Source: Chromatiaceae bacterium (lineage in GTDB: Bacteria > Pseudomonadota > Gammaproteobacteria > Chromatiales > Chromatiaceae). From it: DNA of 64,000 bases. This document shows positions 52,488 to 61,076 of the stretch, piece by piece (within the stretch, counting starts at the first letter, position 1; each line of letters begins with the position of its first letter). The notes under the pieces are model-generated. The model did no database searches, was not told where the DNA came from, and worked only from the letters and a program-made list of their open reading frames with translations. The stretch is from NCBI GenBank assembly GCA_024235395.1, contig JACKMK010000001.1:744001-808000 (forward strand), given 5' to 3'. The position numbers and the translations under genes were made by a program.

Positions 52488-53441
52488 TCAGGGGCTCTCG
52501 GTTGCGGAGTTCTGCTGGCGGCGCAACGCATCCAGCCGATTGAGTACCGTCTTGGCGCGTTCGATGCGTGCGGTAATCTCCTCGTCACCCGGTTTGAGGC
52601 TAAGTGCCGCTTGCCAGGTGGCCACCGCCGCGTCCAGCTGTTCATCGAGGTACAGGTGGTCACCCAGCTTGATCAACGCCTCGACCTGCGGACTGATCAT
52701 GGACCAGGCCCGCTCCTTCAGACCGGCCACCTCGCTGTTGTTGGGCTGCAGCACGGCAACCCGCTCCAGCGTCTCGAGGGCCCTGCGGTAGTCGCGCGAA
52801 GCGATCGCCTCCTTGGCGTCGTCGAGCAGCTTCTTCGCCTTGACCTGCCGCTGCCGTTCCTCGGCCAGCCGGCGGCGCTCGGCGGCCTGCGTCTCGCTGG
52901 CCCGCAATTGCGCCTCGACCCGCGCCAGCCGTTCCTCGACACTTCCCGGCGCCGCGATCTGTGTCGCCACGGCGAAGCACCGCTGAGACAGCGCCGGCTC
53001 GCTGGTCAGATGACGTTCGGCGCATGCGGTCAGGGTCTCCAGTTTTCCGGAGAGCACCTCTTTCCAATACAGCTTGCGCGAGACGAGCATCAGGTTGTCC
53101 GGCTCCGCCAGCGCCAGCTTTTCCAACAAATCGATCTTGTTACGCTGGTTTTCGGCGTCACCGACCAATATCCGATCTTCCAGTGAACGCTGCTGGCTAC
53201 TCCACTCGGCACGTAACCGGACGACCTCCTCGGCGAGACCGGCATCTTCCGGAAAAAGTCGCTGCGCCTGATCCAGCAACGCGACCGCATCCGACCATTT
53301 ACCGCCGTGCGCCAGCTCGCGGGATACCTTGATCGCTTCCGCTGCAGAACCGACCGTCGGCAGGTCGGTTGGCTCGGTCTTGAGACTGCTGCAACCCGCC
53401 AGCAGTACGACTGCGATCAAGATCCACGACAGACGGTGCAT
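52488..53441 (-). CDS. Lipoprotein with TPR-like and coiled-coil regions
   Basis: 317 residues from the ATG at 53441, which overlaps the cyclase stop (TAATG). Signal with lipobox LLAGC, then helical repeats in the TPR style (ELAHGGKWSDAVALLDQAQRL, then YRRALETLERVAVLQPNN, DEQLDAAVATWQAALSLKPGDEE) separated by a charged coiled-coil (QLRASETQAAERRRLAEERQ). It is outer-membrane or periplasmic. Translational coupling with the cyclase suggests it supports that signalling protein or shares its envelope stimulus. Confidence 0.82.
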   Translation of the reverse strand: MHRLSWILIAVVLLAGCSSLKTEPTDLPTVGSAAEAIKVSRELAHGGKWSDAVALLDQAQRLFPEDAGLAEEVVRLRAEWSSQQRSLEDRILVGDAENQRNKIDLLEKLALAEPDNLMLVSRKLYWKEVLSGKLETLTACAERHLTSEPALSQRCFAVATQIAAPGSVEERLARVEAQLRASETQAAERRRLAEERQRQVKAKKLLDDAKEAIASRDYRRALETLERVAVLQPNNSEVAGLKERAWSMISPQVEALIKLGDHLYLDEQLDAAVATWQAALSLKPGDEEITARIERAKTVLNRLDALRRQQNSATESP

Positions 53442-54958
53442 TACCCGGTTACCGAAGAGAGTATGTGATCGATGAGTTGATCGGCGTTGACGTCCTTCGC
53501 CACCGCTTCGACATCCATTGCACAGACATCGACCGGTTCCCTGCGTCCACGCAACTGGGCGGCACCGAGGTCGTCGTAGTGCTCGCGCTGCCCCGGGTGT
53601 CCCGGCGCCATCATCGCGCGTGGCAGCAGCACACCGCCCGGTGGCGCGATGCCGCACAGCCGCGCCGCGACGTTCACGGTATCTCCGACCACCGTGTACT
53701 GCATACGTTCGACGCTGCCGAGGTTACCGGCCAACATCGGTCCACTGCTGATGCCGACCCGCAGCATCACGGTGGGCTGCTGGTTTGCCTCGCGTATCTG
53801 GTTTATACGCCGGGTCAGCTGCTGAATCAGCATGCCACAGGTCAATGCGTGCAGGGCATGATGTGCGTCGTTGTTGGGCGCACCGAACACGATCATGATG
53901 CAGTCGCCGATGAAGTTGTCGACAGTGCCACCACAGCTCTCGGCGGCGAGCGCAAAGTAACCGAAGTAGCCGTTCAACAGCGAGCCCACCTCACCCGGCT
54001 CGCGTTTCTCCGAGAGTTCCGTGAACCCGACAATGTCACAGAACAACACGCTGCCGGTGACGCAGCTGCCGCCGAGGCCGAGTCCGGTGTTCGCGGTCAA
54101 CACCTGGTGTGCCACCTGTCGCGAGACGTAGCGCGACAGTGCCGCTTCCGCATGATGCTTGCGGCGCACGCCCTCGGCGAGGTGCTGGAAGGTCTCGAGG
54201 ACCTGACCAATCTCATCGCGTCGCTCGGCCGCGCCCTGTGGCCTGCCGGCTCCCAATACCTCGCCGGCACGTGCCAGGCGTTCGATCGGCCGAGAAAGAC
54301 GGTGTGCCAGCAGCGACGCCAGCACGATGCCGATCAGGATCATCGTCACGCTGGAAAGCATCAGAAAGCGCGAGGTCTCCTGCAGATCGGCCTCCAGCGG
54401 CGAACGGTCTATGCTGACGGTGAGATAACCCGCCGTCACGTCCTGGAACACCACGGGGCTGACATAGGACACGGCCTTGTACTCTCCGTTCTCCCAATCC
54501 CATGACTGCACATTGGATGCCTTGACATGACGGGTTCCGACCCCGGGGGGACTGACGCCGGCTTCGGCGACCAGATTGCCGTCGGCGTCATGTAGCGCCG
54601 CGCCCAACACCAGCTCACTTTGCACATGCCGCTGCAGCAGTATCTGCAGTCCAAGCGAATCAGCCGCCATCAGGGGCTCGCCGCTGACCCGTAGCAACTG
54701 TTCAACGATGACGGTACTGAAGCGATCGACCTGATTGCGATAGCCTTCTTCCTGCTGCTGGATCAGAAAGAATCCAAGCACGCCCATGGTCACGACGATC
54801 AACGCGGCGATGCTCATCGACCACTTCAGGCCCAGCGGGATCGACGAATTGTCGAAGCGACGCCAGGCCCGGCGCACAAAGCCGCCAAAGCCGGTCTGTC
54901 TCGGGGCATCGGGGAGAGGACACCGGTCGTCGGTCTGGCGAATGATGTTCATCGTCAT
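53441..54958 (-). CDS. Membrane-bound class III nucleotide cyclase
   Basis: 505 residues. TM1 (SIAALIVVTMGVLGFFLIQ), a periplasmic sensing region (~70-195), TM2 (FLMLSSVTMILIGIVLASLL), HAMP (HRLSRPIERLARAGEVLGAG), then the cyclase domain with VLFCDIVGFT (metal Asp), NFIGDCIMIVFG and YTVVGDTVNVAARL. The position usually Lys before FIGD in adenylate cyclases is Asn here, while the later Asp is kept, so ATP as substrate is likely but not certain. The start region carries a perfect palindrome at 55023-55037, and a Zur box for the divergent znuA lies beyond it. Confidence 0.9.
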   Translation of the reverse strand: MTMNIIRQTDDRCPLPDAPRQTGFGGFVRRAWRRFDNSSIPLGLKWSMSIAALIVVTMGVLGFFLIQQQEEGYRNQVDRFSTVIVEQLLRVSGEPLMAADSLGLQILLQRHVQSELVLGAALHDADGNLVAEAGVSPPGVGTRHVKASNVQSWDWENGEYKAVSYVSPVVFQDVTAGYLTVSIDRSPLEADLQETSRFLMLSSVTMILIGIVLASLLAHRLSRPIERLARAGEVLGAGRPQGAAERRDEIGQVLETFQHLAEGVRRKHHAEAALSRYVSRQVAHQVLTANTGLGLGGSCVTGSVLFCDIVGFTELSEKREPGEVGSLLNGYFGYFALAAESCGGTVDNFIGDCIMIVFGAPNNDAHHALHALTCGMLIQQLTRRINQIREANQQPTVMLRVGISSGPMLAGNLGSVERMQYTVVGDTVNVAARLCGIAPPGGVLLPRAMMAPGHPGQREHYDDLGAAQLRGRREPVDVCAMDVEAVAKDVNADQLIDHILSSVTG

Positions 54959-55022
54959 GCAAATCCTGTCGTCCGATGCCCCGCCCGTCCTGGCGAGGCC
55001 TGCCGGGTGCGTAATTTAACAC

Positions 55023-55037
55023 CGGTAAAGTTTACCG
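55023..55037. promoter_or_regulatory. Perfect palindrome CGGTAAA-G-TTTACCG
   Basis: A 7-1-7 inverted repeat ~65 nt upstream of the cyclase ATG and ~130 nt upstream of znuA. The half-site GGTAAA is typical of operators. Which gene it controls is unclear; the cyclase is closer. Confidence 0.5.
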
Positions 55038-55124
55038 ACACTGCCCGTCGCGACGATCCGCGGTGATGGCCGCATCGACAACGCCGGGCCGCGTCGCCGA
55101 GAGGCGGGTACCATCACCGCCAAT

Positions 55125-55147
55125 GCAATGTTATGTTATTACAAATT
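55125..55147 (+). promoter_or_regulatory. znuA: Zur box upstream of znuA
   Basis: A 23-nt imperfect dyad with left half GCAATGTTAT and right half TTATTACAAATT. This resembles the gammaproteobacterial Zur operator (AATGTTAT-x-ATAACATT type). It sits 20 nt before the ATG of znuA, and zur itself is the second gene. Confidence 0.72.
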
Positions 55148-55166
55148 CTCATGCCAAAAGCCGGAC

Positions 55167-56117
55167 ATGCCGACCTATCCCCGATCTCTGGCGTTCATCG
55201 CAGCCCTGACGCTGTGCCTGTCGATCAGCGCGCCTTCTGCCGGCACTCCGCCGCGTGTGGTCGCGAGCATCGCGCCGCTGCACTCACTGGTCTCGGCGAT
55301 CATGCAGGACGTCGCGGAACCCCGTCTTCTGCTGCACGGTGGCGAGTCACCCCACACCTTCAGTCTGCGTCCCTCGGACGCGCGCATGCTGCACGATGCG
55401 GACCTGGTGTTCTGGATCGGACCGGCGCTGGAATTGCCGTTGGCACGCATCCTTGAGCGCATGCCTTCGGCAAAATCGGTGACCTTGTTGTCCGCCCCGG
55501 GCGTTGAGACACTGCCGGCGCGCGATATCCACGACCTGGCCGGAGCCGGGGCCGGGGCCGAAGCGCATGCGTCGCACGGGAAAGCCGCGGACCACCTGGT
55601 CGATCCACACATCTGGTTGTCGCCGGGCAACGCGTTGGCGATGAGCGACACGATCGAACGTACGCTCATTGAGCGTGACCCCGGCAATGCACAACGCTAC
55701 CGGGCAAACGCCCGGCGTCTGCGCGCACGGCTTGAGCAGCTCGATCTGGACCTGCGGCATGAGTTCCAAGGCATCGACGCCGGCTTTATCGTCTACCACG
55801 ACGCCTACCAGTACCTGGAACACCGCTATGATCTGCACGCCGTGGGTTCGGTGACCAGCCATGCGGAGCGCAGCCCGGGTGCGGCGCACCTGCGTGAGCT
55901 GCGGGAGAAGCTCGCCGACGGCCGGGTACAGTGCGTATTCTCTGAACCGCAGTATGCCGCGAAGCTGCTGCGCATGCTGCAGGGTCCCCACAGGCTTCGG
56001 CACGTGGTTCTGGACCCACTCGGCGTCGAATTCACACCCGGACCTGATCTTTACGAACGGATGATGCGGTTGATCGCCGAACAGCTGAGCGGCTGCCTGC
56101 AGGCCACCGGAACCTAG
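55167..56117 (+). CDS. znuA: Zinc ABC transporter substrate-binding protein ZnuA
   Basis: 316 residues from the ATG at 55167. Signal peptide (~1-26), then VVASIAPLHSLVSAIM, SPHTFSLRPSDARML, HASHGKAADHLVDPHIWLSPGNALAM (short His-containing loop and third His ligand) and FIVYHDAYQYLEHRY. Cluster 9 zinc-binding layout. The usual His-rich loop is reduced to a few His. It opens znuA-zur-znuC-znuB under the Zur box. Confidence 0.92.
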   Translation: MPTYPRSLAFIAALTLCLSISAPSAGTPPRVVASIAPLHSLVSAIMQDVAEPRLLLHGGESPHTFSLRPSDARMLHDADLVFWIGPALELPLARILERMPSAKSVTLLSAPGVETLPARDIHDLAGAGAGAEAHASHGKAADHLVDPHIWLSPGNALAMSDTIERTLIERDPGNAQRYRANARRLRARLEQLDLDLRHEFQGIDAGFIVYHDAYQYLEHRYDLHAVGSVTSHAERSPGAAHLRELREKLADGRVQCVFSEPQYAAKLLRMLQGPHRLRHVVLDPLGVEFTPGPDLYERMMRLIAEQLSGCLQATGT

Positions 56118-56122
56118 CCGAT

Positions 56123-56614
56123 ATGTCGCACGACAGCTTTCCCGATTCCGGCCACGACCACCGCGCCTGCGTACAGGGTGCATTGCGCGATGCCGAGACA
56201 TTGTGCGCCCGGCGGGGGGTACGCCTCACCCCGGCGCGCCGCAGGGTGCTCGAACTGATCTGGCAGAGCCACCGCCCGAGCGGCGCCTATGACCTGCTCG
56301 AAAGGCTCGCGGCGGACGGCCACCGGCCGTCGCCACCCACGGTCTACCGCGCGCTCGACTTCCTGCTGCGGCAGGGCCTGGTCCATCGCGTCAGTTCGCG
56401 CAATGCGTTCGTCGGCTGCAATCACCCGGGCGACGACCATATGGCGCAACTGTTCATCTGCGATCGCTGTGACGTCGCGTTCGAACAGGCCGACGGTTCA
56501 CTGAACCGGCGGATACGCCGCAACGCGATGGACCTGCAGTTCAAGATCCGCACCCAGACAGTAGAGATCGCCGGGCTGTGTCCACGGTGTGCGGGGCGCT
56601 CGGATGGCGCCTGA
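56123..56614 (+). CDS. zur: Fur-family zinc regulator Zur
   Basis: 163 residues. Winged-helix part (RLTPARRRVLELIWQSHRPSGAYDLLERL, then SPPTVYRALDFLLRQGLVHRV) and metal-binding C-terminus with CNHPGDDH, CDRC and CPRC, the structural zinc pair of Zur. It follows znuA by 5 nt and overlaps znuC by 11 nt. Being within the znu operon, it probably represses itself through the Zur box when zinc is plentiful. Confidence 0.93.
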   Translation: MSHDSFPDSGHDHRACVQGALRDAETLCARRGVRLTPARRRVLELIWQSHRPSGAYDLLERLAADGHRPSPPTVYRALDFLLRQGLVHRVSSRNAFVGCNHPGDDHMAQLFICDRCDVAFEQADGSLNRRIRRNAMDLQFKIRTQTVEIAGLCPRCAGRSDGA

Positions 56615-57362
56615 GCTGCTGATCGACGGGCACGACCTCGGCGTCCGCGTGCATGGCCGCGACCTGCTCGCGCATATCGATCTGCAGGTACGGCGCGGGA
56701 GGATCCTGACGGTGATCGGCCCCAACGGGGCTGGCAAGACCACCCTGGTGCGGTTGGCGCTCGGCCTTATCAGGCCGACCACCGGACGCATCGAACGCTG
56801 CGCCGGTTTGCGCATCGGTTACATGCCGCAGCGCCTGCAGCTGCCGGAGAGCATGCCGCTGAGCGTCCGACGGTTTCTCGCCCTCGCCCATCCCGATCAC
56901 GACCGCCTGATACGCGACGCCGACCGGGTCGGCGTGTCACACCTGCTTGAGCGACCCATGCAGGGATTGTCCGGGGGCGAGACCCAGCGCGTGCTGCTGG
57001 CCCGCGCGCTACTCAGCGATCCAGACCTGCTGGTGCTCGACGAACCGGTTCAGGGAATCGACGTTAACGGCCAGGCGGAGATGTATCGCCTGATCGTCAG
57101 CCTGCGTGACGACCGCGGTTGTGCGGTGATGATGGTGTCCCACGACCTGCACCTGGTGATGGCCGCAACCGACGAGGTGCTGTGCATCAATCAACATGTC
57201 TGCTGCTCTGGGCACCCGGATGCGGTGAGTCAACACCCGGCTTATTTGAACCTGTTCGGCGCGCTGGATGCCGACGCCCTGGCGATCTACACGCACCATC
57301 ACGACCATCGGCACAACCTGCACGGCGACGTCGTCGACGACCCGGACCACGGTCATGGATGA
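56604..57362 (+). CDS. znuC: Zinc ABC transporter ATP-binding protein ZnuC
   Basis: 252 residues from the ATG at 56604, inside the end of zur. Walker A GPNGAGKTT, LSGGETQRVLLARALL (signature) and LLVLDEPVQGID (Walker B). The C-terminal tail carries THHHDHRHNLHGD and ends DHGHG, a His-rich stretch that could sense or buffer zinc. The start of znuB overlaps the stop by 8 nt. Confidence 0.95.
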   Translation: MAPELLIDGHDLGVRVHGRDLLAHIDLQVRRGRILTVIGPNGAGKTTLVRLALGLIRPTTGRIERCAGLRIGYMPQRLQLPESMPLSVRRFLALAHPDHDRLIRDADRVGVSHLLERPMQGLSGGETQRVLLARALLSDPDLLVLDEPVQGIDVNGQAEMYRLIVSLRDDRGCAVMMVSHDLHLVMAATDEVLCINQHVCCSGHPDAVSQHPAYLNLFGALDADALAIYTHHHDHRHNLHGDVVDDPDHGHG

Positions 57363-58137
57363 TTTCCTGCTCTACGCGCTCGCCGCCGGCATCGGCCTGA
57401 CGCTGATCAGCGGGCCGCTCGGGGTGTTCGTCGTCTGGCTGCGCATGGCCTATTTCGGTGACACCCTGGCACATTCGGCACTGCTCGGCATCGCGCTCGG
57501 GCTGTTGCTGCAGATCGACCTGCAACTCAGCGTGTTGCTGCTCGCGCTGTTCATCGCGATCGCGCTGGTCGCCCTGCAGCAGCGCAGCCCACTGGCGACC
57601 GACACCCTGCTGGGCATCCTGGCGCACGGCGCTCTGGCGATCGGCCTGGTGGCGATCAGCTTCCGCGACGACATACGCGTCGACCTGCTCGCCTATCTGT
57701 TCGGTGACATCCTCGCGGTCAGCGGTCGCGACGTGCTGTGGATCTGGGGCGGCGCCCTGGTCGCCCTGGCAGCACTAAGGGCAATCTGGCGGCCGCTGCT
57801 CAATCTCAGCGTGCACGCCGATCTCGCAGCGGTGGATGGCGTCGATGTGGCACGCGTGAAGCTGGCGTTCATGCTGCTGGTGGCCCTGGTGATCGCAGTA
57901 GCGATGAAACTGGTCGGCGTACTGCTGATCACCGCGTTGCTGATCATTCCTGCAGCGACCGCGCAACGCTTCGCGCGCAGCCCGGAACAGATGGCGCTGC
58001 TCGCGACGCTGGCCGGCTTTCTTGCAGTGCTCGCAGGCCTCGGCGGCTCCCTGGCATTCGACACACCGGCCGGGCCCTCGATCGTCGCGGCAGCCACCGG
58101 GCTGTTCCTGGTCGGTCAACTGAAACAGGTTCGCTGA
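57355..58137 (+). CDS. znuB: Zinc ABC transporter permease ZnuB
   Basis: 260 residues from the ATG at 57355. About eight membrane helices; motifs ISGPLGVFVVWLRMAYFGDTLAHSALLG and VKLVGVLLITALLIIPAATAQ are typical of cluster-9 permeases. The operon znuA-zur-znuC-znuB is complete for high-affinity zinc import. Confidence 0.95.
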   Translation: MDDFLLYALAAGIGLTLISGPLGVFVVWLRMAYFGDTLAHSALLGIALGLLLQIDLQLSVLLLALFIAIALVALQQRSPLATDTLLGILAHGALAIGLVAISFRDDIRVDLLAYLFGDILAVSGRDVLWIWGGALVALAALRAIWRPLLNLSVHADLAAVDGVDVARVKLAFMLLVALVIAVAMKLVGVLLITALLIIPAATAQRFARSPEQMALLATLAGFLAVLAGLGGSLAFDTPAGPSIVAAATGLFLVGQLKQVR

Positions 58138-58150
58138 ACCAGGGGCATCC

Positions 58151-58168
58151 GTTCAGCGACTGTTCAGC
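58151..58168 (+). promoter_or_regulatory. Direct repeat GTTCAGC-N4-GTTCAGC upstream of the two-component operon
   Basis: Two identical heptamers with an 11-nt period, the pattern bound by OmpR/PhoP-type response regulators side by side on one face of DNA. It lies 64 nt before the first gene of an operon that encodes such a regulator, so autoregulation is likely. Confidence 0.6.
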
Positions 58169-58231
58169 AGAGCGCCGCTAAGGTATCTACCAAGGGTCGA
58201 ATCGTCGACCGGAATTTAGGAGGTCGCACAG

Positions 58232-58678
58232 ATGAACAGCATTCTCAAAACGGCGTTTGCGCTGCTGATCCTGGTCAGTGCCAACGCCAATGCCGGACAC
58301 GACGACCGCGCGCTGGCAGGGGCGGTGATCGGGGGCATCATCGGCGGCATCGCGGGCAGCCAGCTGAGTTACGGTGACGAGCGGGCCGCACTGACGATCG
58401 GTGGCACCGTGCTGGGCGCGGTCATCGGCCATGAGCTGGCCGACGACAAGGACCGGGGACGGCACAGCGATCGCCGCCCGCGACGCGATTTCGATCGCCA
58501 CCGCGGACACGACCGGCGCCCCGGACACCGTGACGAGCGGCGCGACCGCTGGATCGGCTACTCTAATAAGCGGCCGCGCGGCGCCTACGATGACTATCCG
58601 CGGCCAGGCGTACGAATCGGTTACACGTCCGGTGGAGACCATTCGCACGATCGGAGATGGCACACGAAGTACGATTGA
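58232..58678 (+). CDS. Glycine-zipper 2TM-like envelope protein with charged tail
   Basis: 148 residues, AGGAGGT upstream. Signal peptide (~1-21), then a glycine-zipper hairpin (AGAVIGGIIGGIAGSQL and TIGGTVLGAVIGHEL), a long Arg/Asp/His-rich low-complexity segment and an end with YTSGGDHSHD. Such proteins insert in or near the outer membrane. It is the first gene of a run ending in a sensor kinase, so its level probably reflects the same envelope signal. Confidence 0.82.
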   Translation: MNSILKTAFALLILVSANANAGHDDRALAGAVIGGIIGGIAGSQLSYGDERAALTIGGTVLGAVIGHELADDKDRGRHSDRRPRRDFDRHRGHDRRPGHRDERRDRWIGYSNKRPRGAYDDYPRPGVRIGYTSGGDHSHDRRWHTKYD

Positions 58679-58690
58679 CGGTATCGAATC

Positions 58691-58948
58691 ATGAGACACG
58701 CAACCCCCCTGGCCTTGGTCGCGGCACTCCTGCTGAGCGCCGCGACAGGCGTGCAGGCGGATCGCCGCAAGTCGCTCGACGACGCGGTGTCCGAGGCGCG
58801 CAGCCGTTATCCCGGGCGGGTGCTGTCGGCTGAAACGGACCGGCGGGGCGGACGCGAGTCGTACCGCATCCGGATACTGACCGACGACGGACGGGTCAAG
58901 CGGCTGCGCATCGACTCCGAATCAGAGCGTCGTCCGTCGTCGCGTTGA
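58691..58948 (+). CDS. Small periplasmic PepSY-like protein
   Basis: 85 residues. Signal peptide (~1-23, ending VQA) and a short PepSY-like domain (DDAVSEARSRYPGRVLSAE, then SYRIRILTDDGRVKRLRID). It is 12 nt after the glycine-zipper gene and 4 nt before the response regulator. Such small PepSY proteins often accompany PhoPQ-like pairs, possibly as periplasmic inputs to the kinase (inference). Confidence 0.8.
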   Translation: MRHATPLALVAALLLSAATGVQADRRKSLDDAVSEARSRYPGRVLSAETDRRGGRESYRIRILTDDGRVKRLRIDSESERRPSSR

Positions 58949-58952
58949 CCCC

Positions 58953-59630
58953 ATGCGCATCCTGCTGGTCGAAGACGAACCCCTGTTGCGCACCCAGCTG
59001 GCCGACCAGCTCACGGCCAAGGGCTATTCGGTCGACGCCGCGGCTGACGGCGAGGAAGGCCTGTACCTGGGCCGAGAGTACCCGATGGACCTCGCGATCA
59101 TCGACCTCGGTCTGCCGAAGATCTCGGGGATCGAACTGATCCGCCGCCTGCGCGCACTGCAACGTGCGTTCCCGATCCTGATCCTGACCGCACGCGATGC
59201 CTGGCAGGACAAGGTCGAGGGCCTGGAGAGCGGCGCCGACGACTATCTCACCAAGCCGTTTCACACAGGCGAACTGCTGGCCCGTGTGAATGCCCTGTTG
59301 CGGCGCGCCGCCGGCCACAGCAGCCCGGTGCTGAACGCCGCAGGGATCGAGATCGACACCACCGCACAGACCGTGCGTAGCGCGGGACGCGAGGTCACGT
59401 TGACCGGCCATGAGTATCGGATCCTCGAATACCTGATGCTCCACGCCGGCAAGGTGGTATCCAAGACCGAACTGACCGAGCATGTCTACGATCAGGATTT
59501 CGACCGCGACAGCAACGTCGTCGAGGTGCTGATGGGCCGCATTCGCAAAAAGGTCGACCCGCACGGCGAGCATCGGCCCATCGAGACGCTGCGCGGCCGC
59601 GGCTACCGCCTGGGCAAGGACGACGGCTGA
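58953..59630 (+). CDS. OmpR/PhoP-family response regulator
   Basis: 225 residues. Receiver (ILLVEDEPLL, phospho-Asp near 51 in LAIIDLGLPKISG, LTAR, YLTKPF) and a winged-helix DNA-binding domain (TLTGHEYRILEYLMLHAGKVVSKTEL, DRDSNVVEVLMGRIRKKVD, IETLRGRGYRL). It pairs with the kinase that starts 2 nt after its stop. The GTTCAGC direct repeat is its likely operator. Confidence 0.95.
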   Translation: MRILLVEDEPLLRTQLADQLTAKGYSVDAAADGEEGLYLGREYPMDLAIIDLGLPKISGIELIRRLRALQRAFPILILTARDAWQDKVEGLESGADDYLTKPFHTGELLARVNALLRRAAGHSSPVLNAAGIEIDTTAQTVRSAGREVTLTGHEYRILEYLMLHAGKVVSKTELTEHVYDQDFDRDSNVVEVLMGRIRKKVDPHGEHRPIETLRGRGYRLGKDDG

Positions 59631-59632
59631 CG

Positions 59633-60961
59633 GTGCGACGCTCGATCAACCGCCGTCTGCTGATCAGCAACCTGCTGGTCCTCGCGGCGTTTCTCGGTCT
59701 GGCCGGCGCCGCGCTCGACCGCGCGTTCCGCAGCAGCACCGAGAGCGCGATCCGCGAACGCCTGCAGGCACACGTCTACACCCTGCTGACGGCGGCCAAG
59801 GAGGACGACCTGGGCCGCATGCGCCTGCCGGACGCGCTCGCTGCACCGGCCTTCAACCAACCGGACTCCGGCCTGTACGCGGAGGCCGTCGGCGAGGACG
59901 GCGCGTACCACTGGCGCTCCGGATCGCTGCTGGGCCGTCTCTGGCAGCTGACGTCGCCGACCGCGGTCGGCATGACCCGCTTCCACTTCGCGGACGGGCT
60001 GGCGATCCTCGATCAGGGAGTCTCCTGGGAAGACGACAAGGGCAAGCCGATCGCCTACGCGCTGACCGTGGCGATGGACAGCGCCACCCTGCGCGAAGAA
60101 CAGGCCGGCTTCCGCGGCACCCTGTGGCGCTGGCTGGGTGGCGTCGCACTGGTATTGCTCGCGGTGCAGATCCTGCTGGTGCGCTGGGGCCTGGCGCCGC
60201 TGCGCGACATGAGCGCCGCGGTGCAGCGGATCGAAAGTGGCGAGAGCGTACGCATCGAGGGACCCGTACCCTACGAACTCCTCGGCCTCAGCGACAACCT
60301 GAATTCCCTGATCCAGCAAAACCAACAACGTCAGGAACGCGTGCGCCACAGTCTCGCCGACCTGGCACACAGCATGAAAACACCGCTCGCGGTACTGCGG
60401 GGTGCCGCCGAACAGGGCGACATCAACCCCGTGCTGCGCGACCTGATCGGCGACCAGACCCGACGTATCGACGAGATCGTCGGCTATCAGCGGCAGCGTG
60501 CCGCGGTGGCCGGCAGCAGTGCGGTCAACCGCCCCATCGCCCTGGCACCGATCGTTCGCCGGCTGTGCGCCAGCCTGGACAAGGTGCACCGGGCGCGCGG
60601 CGTGCGCTGCTCGGTCGAGATCGACGATCGCCTCAAGCCGCGGGTCGACCAGGGCGACCTGTTCGAGTTGCTCGGCAACCTGGTCGAAAATGCGTTCAAA
60701 CACTGCTCGACCCAGGTGGCGGTCGGCGCCCGCTCGGAACCCGGGGCCATGCTGATCGAAGTCGAGGACGACGGACCCGGTATCGCCCCGCAAGAGGTCG
60801 AGCGCCTGTTGCGTCGCGGCGAGCGTGCCGACCAGCAGCACCCGGGAGAAGGCATAGGTCTGGCCGTGGTCAGCGAGATCGTGCGCCACTATCAGGGCGA
60901 CCTCAAGGTCGACCGCTCCGCGCTCGGGGGTGCCAGGATTCGCGTTCGCATACCAACCTAG
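59633..60961 (+). CDS. PhoQ-like sensor histidine kinase
   Basis: 442 residues from a GTG at 59633. TM1 (LLISNLLVLAAFLGLAGAAL), periplasmic sensor domain (~30-160), TM2 (WLGGVALVLLAVQILLVRW), HAMP, then the H-box with His246 in LADLAHSMKTPLAVL and an ATPase domain with NLVENAFKHC, DDGPGIA and GEGIGLAVV. The H-box form (LAHSMKTPL) is that of PhoQ. It receives an envelope signal and phosphorylates the upstream regulator. Confidence 0.94.
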   Translation: MRRSINRRLLISNLLVLAAFLGLAGAALDRAFRSSTESAIRERLQAHVYTLLTAAKEDDLGRMRLPDALAAPAFNQPDSGLYAEAVGEDGAYHWRSGSLLGRLWQLTSPTAVGMTRFHFADGLAILDQGVSWEDDKGKPIAYALTVAMDSATLREEQAGFRGTLWRWLGGVALVLLAVQILLVRWGLAPLRDMSAAVQRIESGESVRIEGPVPYELLGLSDNLNSLIQQNQQRQERVRHSLADLAHSMKTPLAVLRGAAEQGDINPVLRDLIGDQTRRIDEIVGYQRQRAAVAGSSAVNRPIALAPIVRRLCASLDKVHRARGVRCSVEIDDRLKPRVDQGDLFELLGNLVENAFKHCSTQVAVGARSEPGAMLIEVEDDGPGIAPQEVERLLRRGERADQQHPGEGIGLAVVSEIVRHYQGDLKVDRSALGGARIRVRIPT

Positions 60962-61076
60962 CCGGGCCCACCGTGGTCGTCCCCGCCGGTCGCGCCGAAC
61001 CGTTCGTCACGACCGGCTCAAGTCGCCTGATGGGGGGCCGTTAACGGAGAGATATCGGCCAGCTTCCGGGGGGGAA

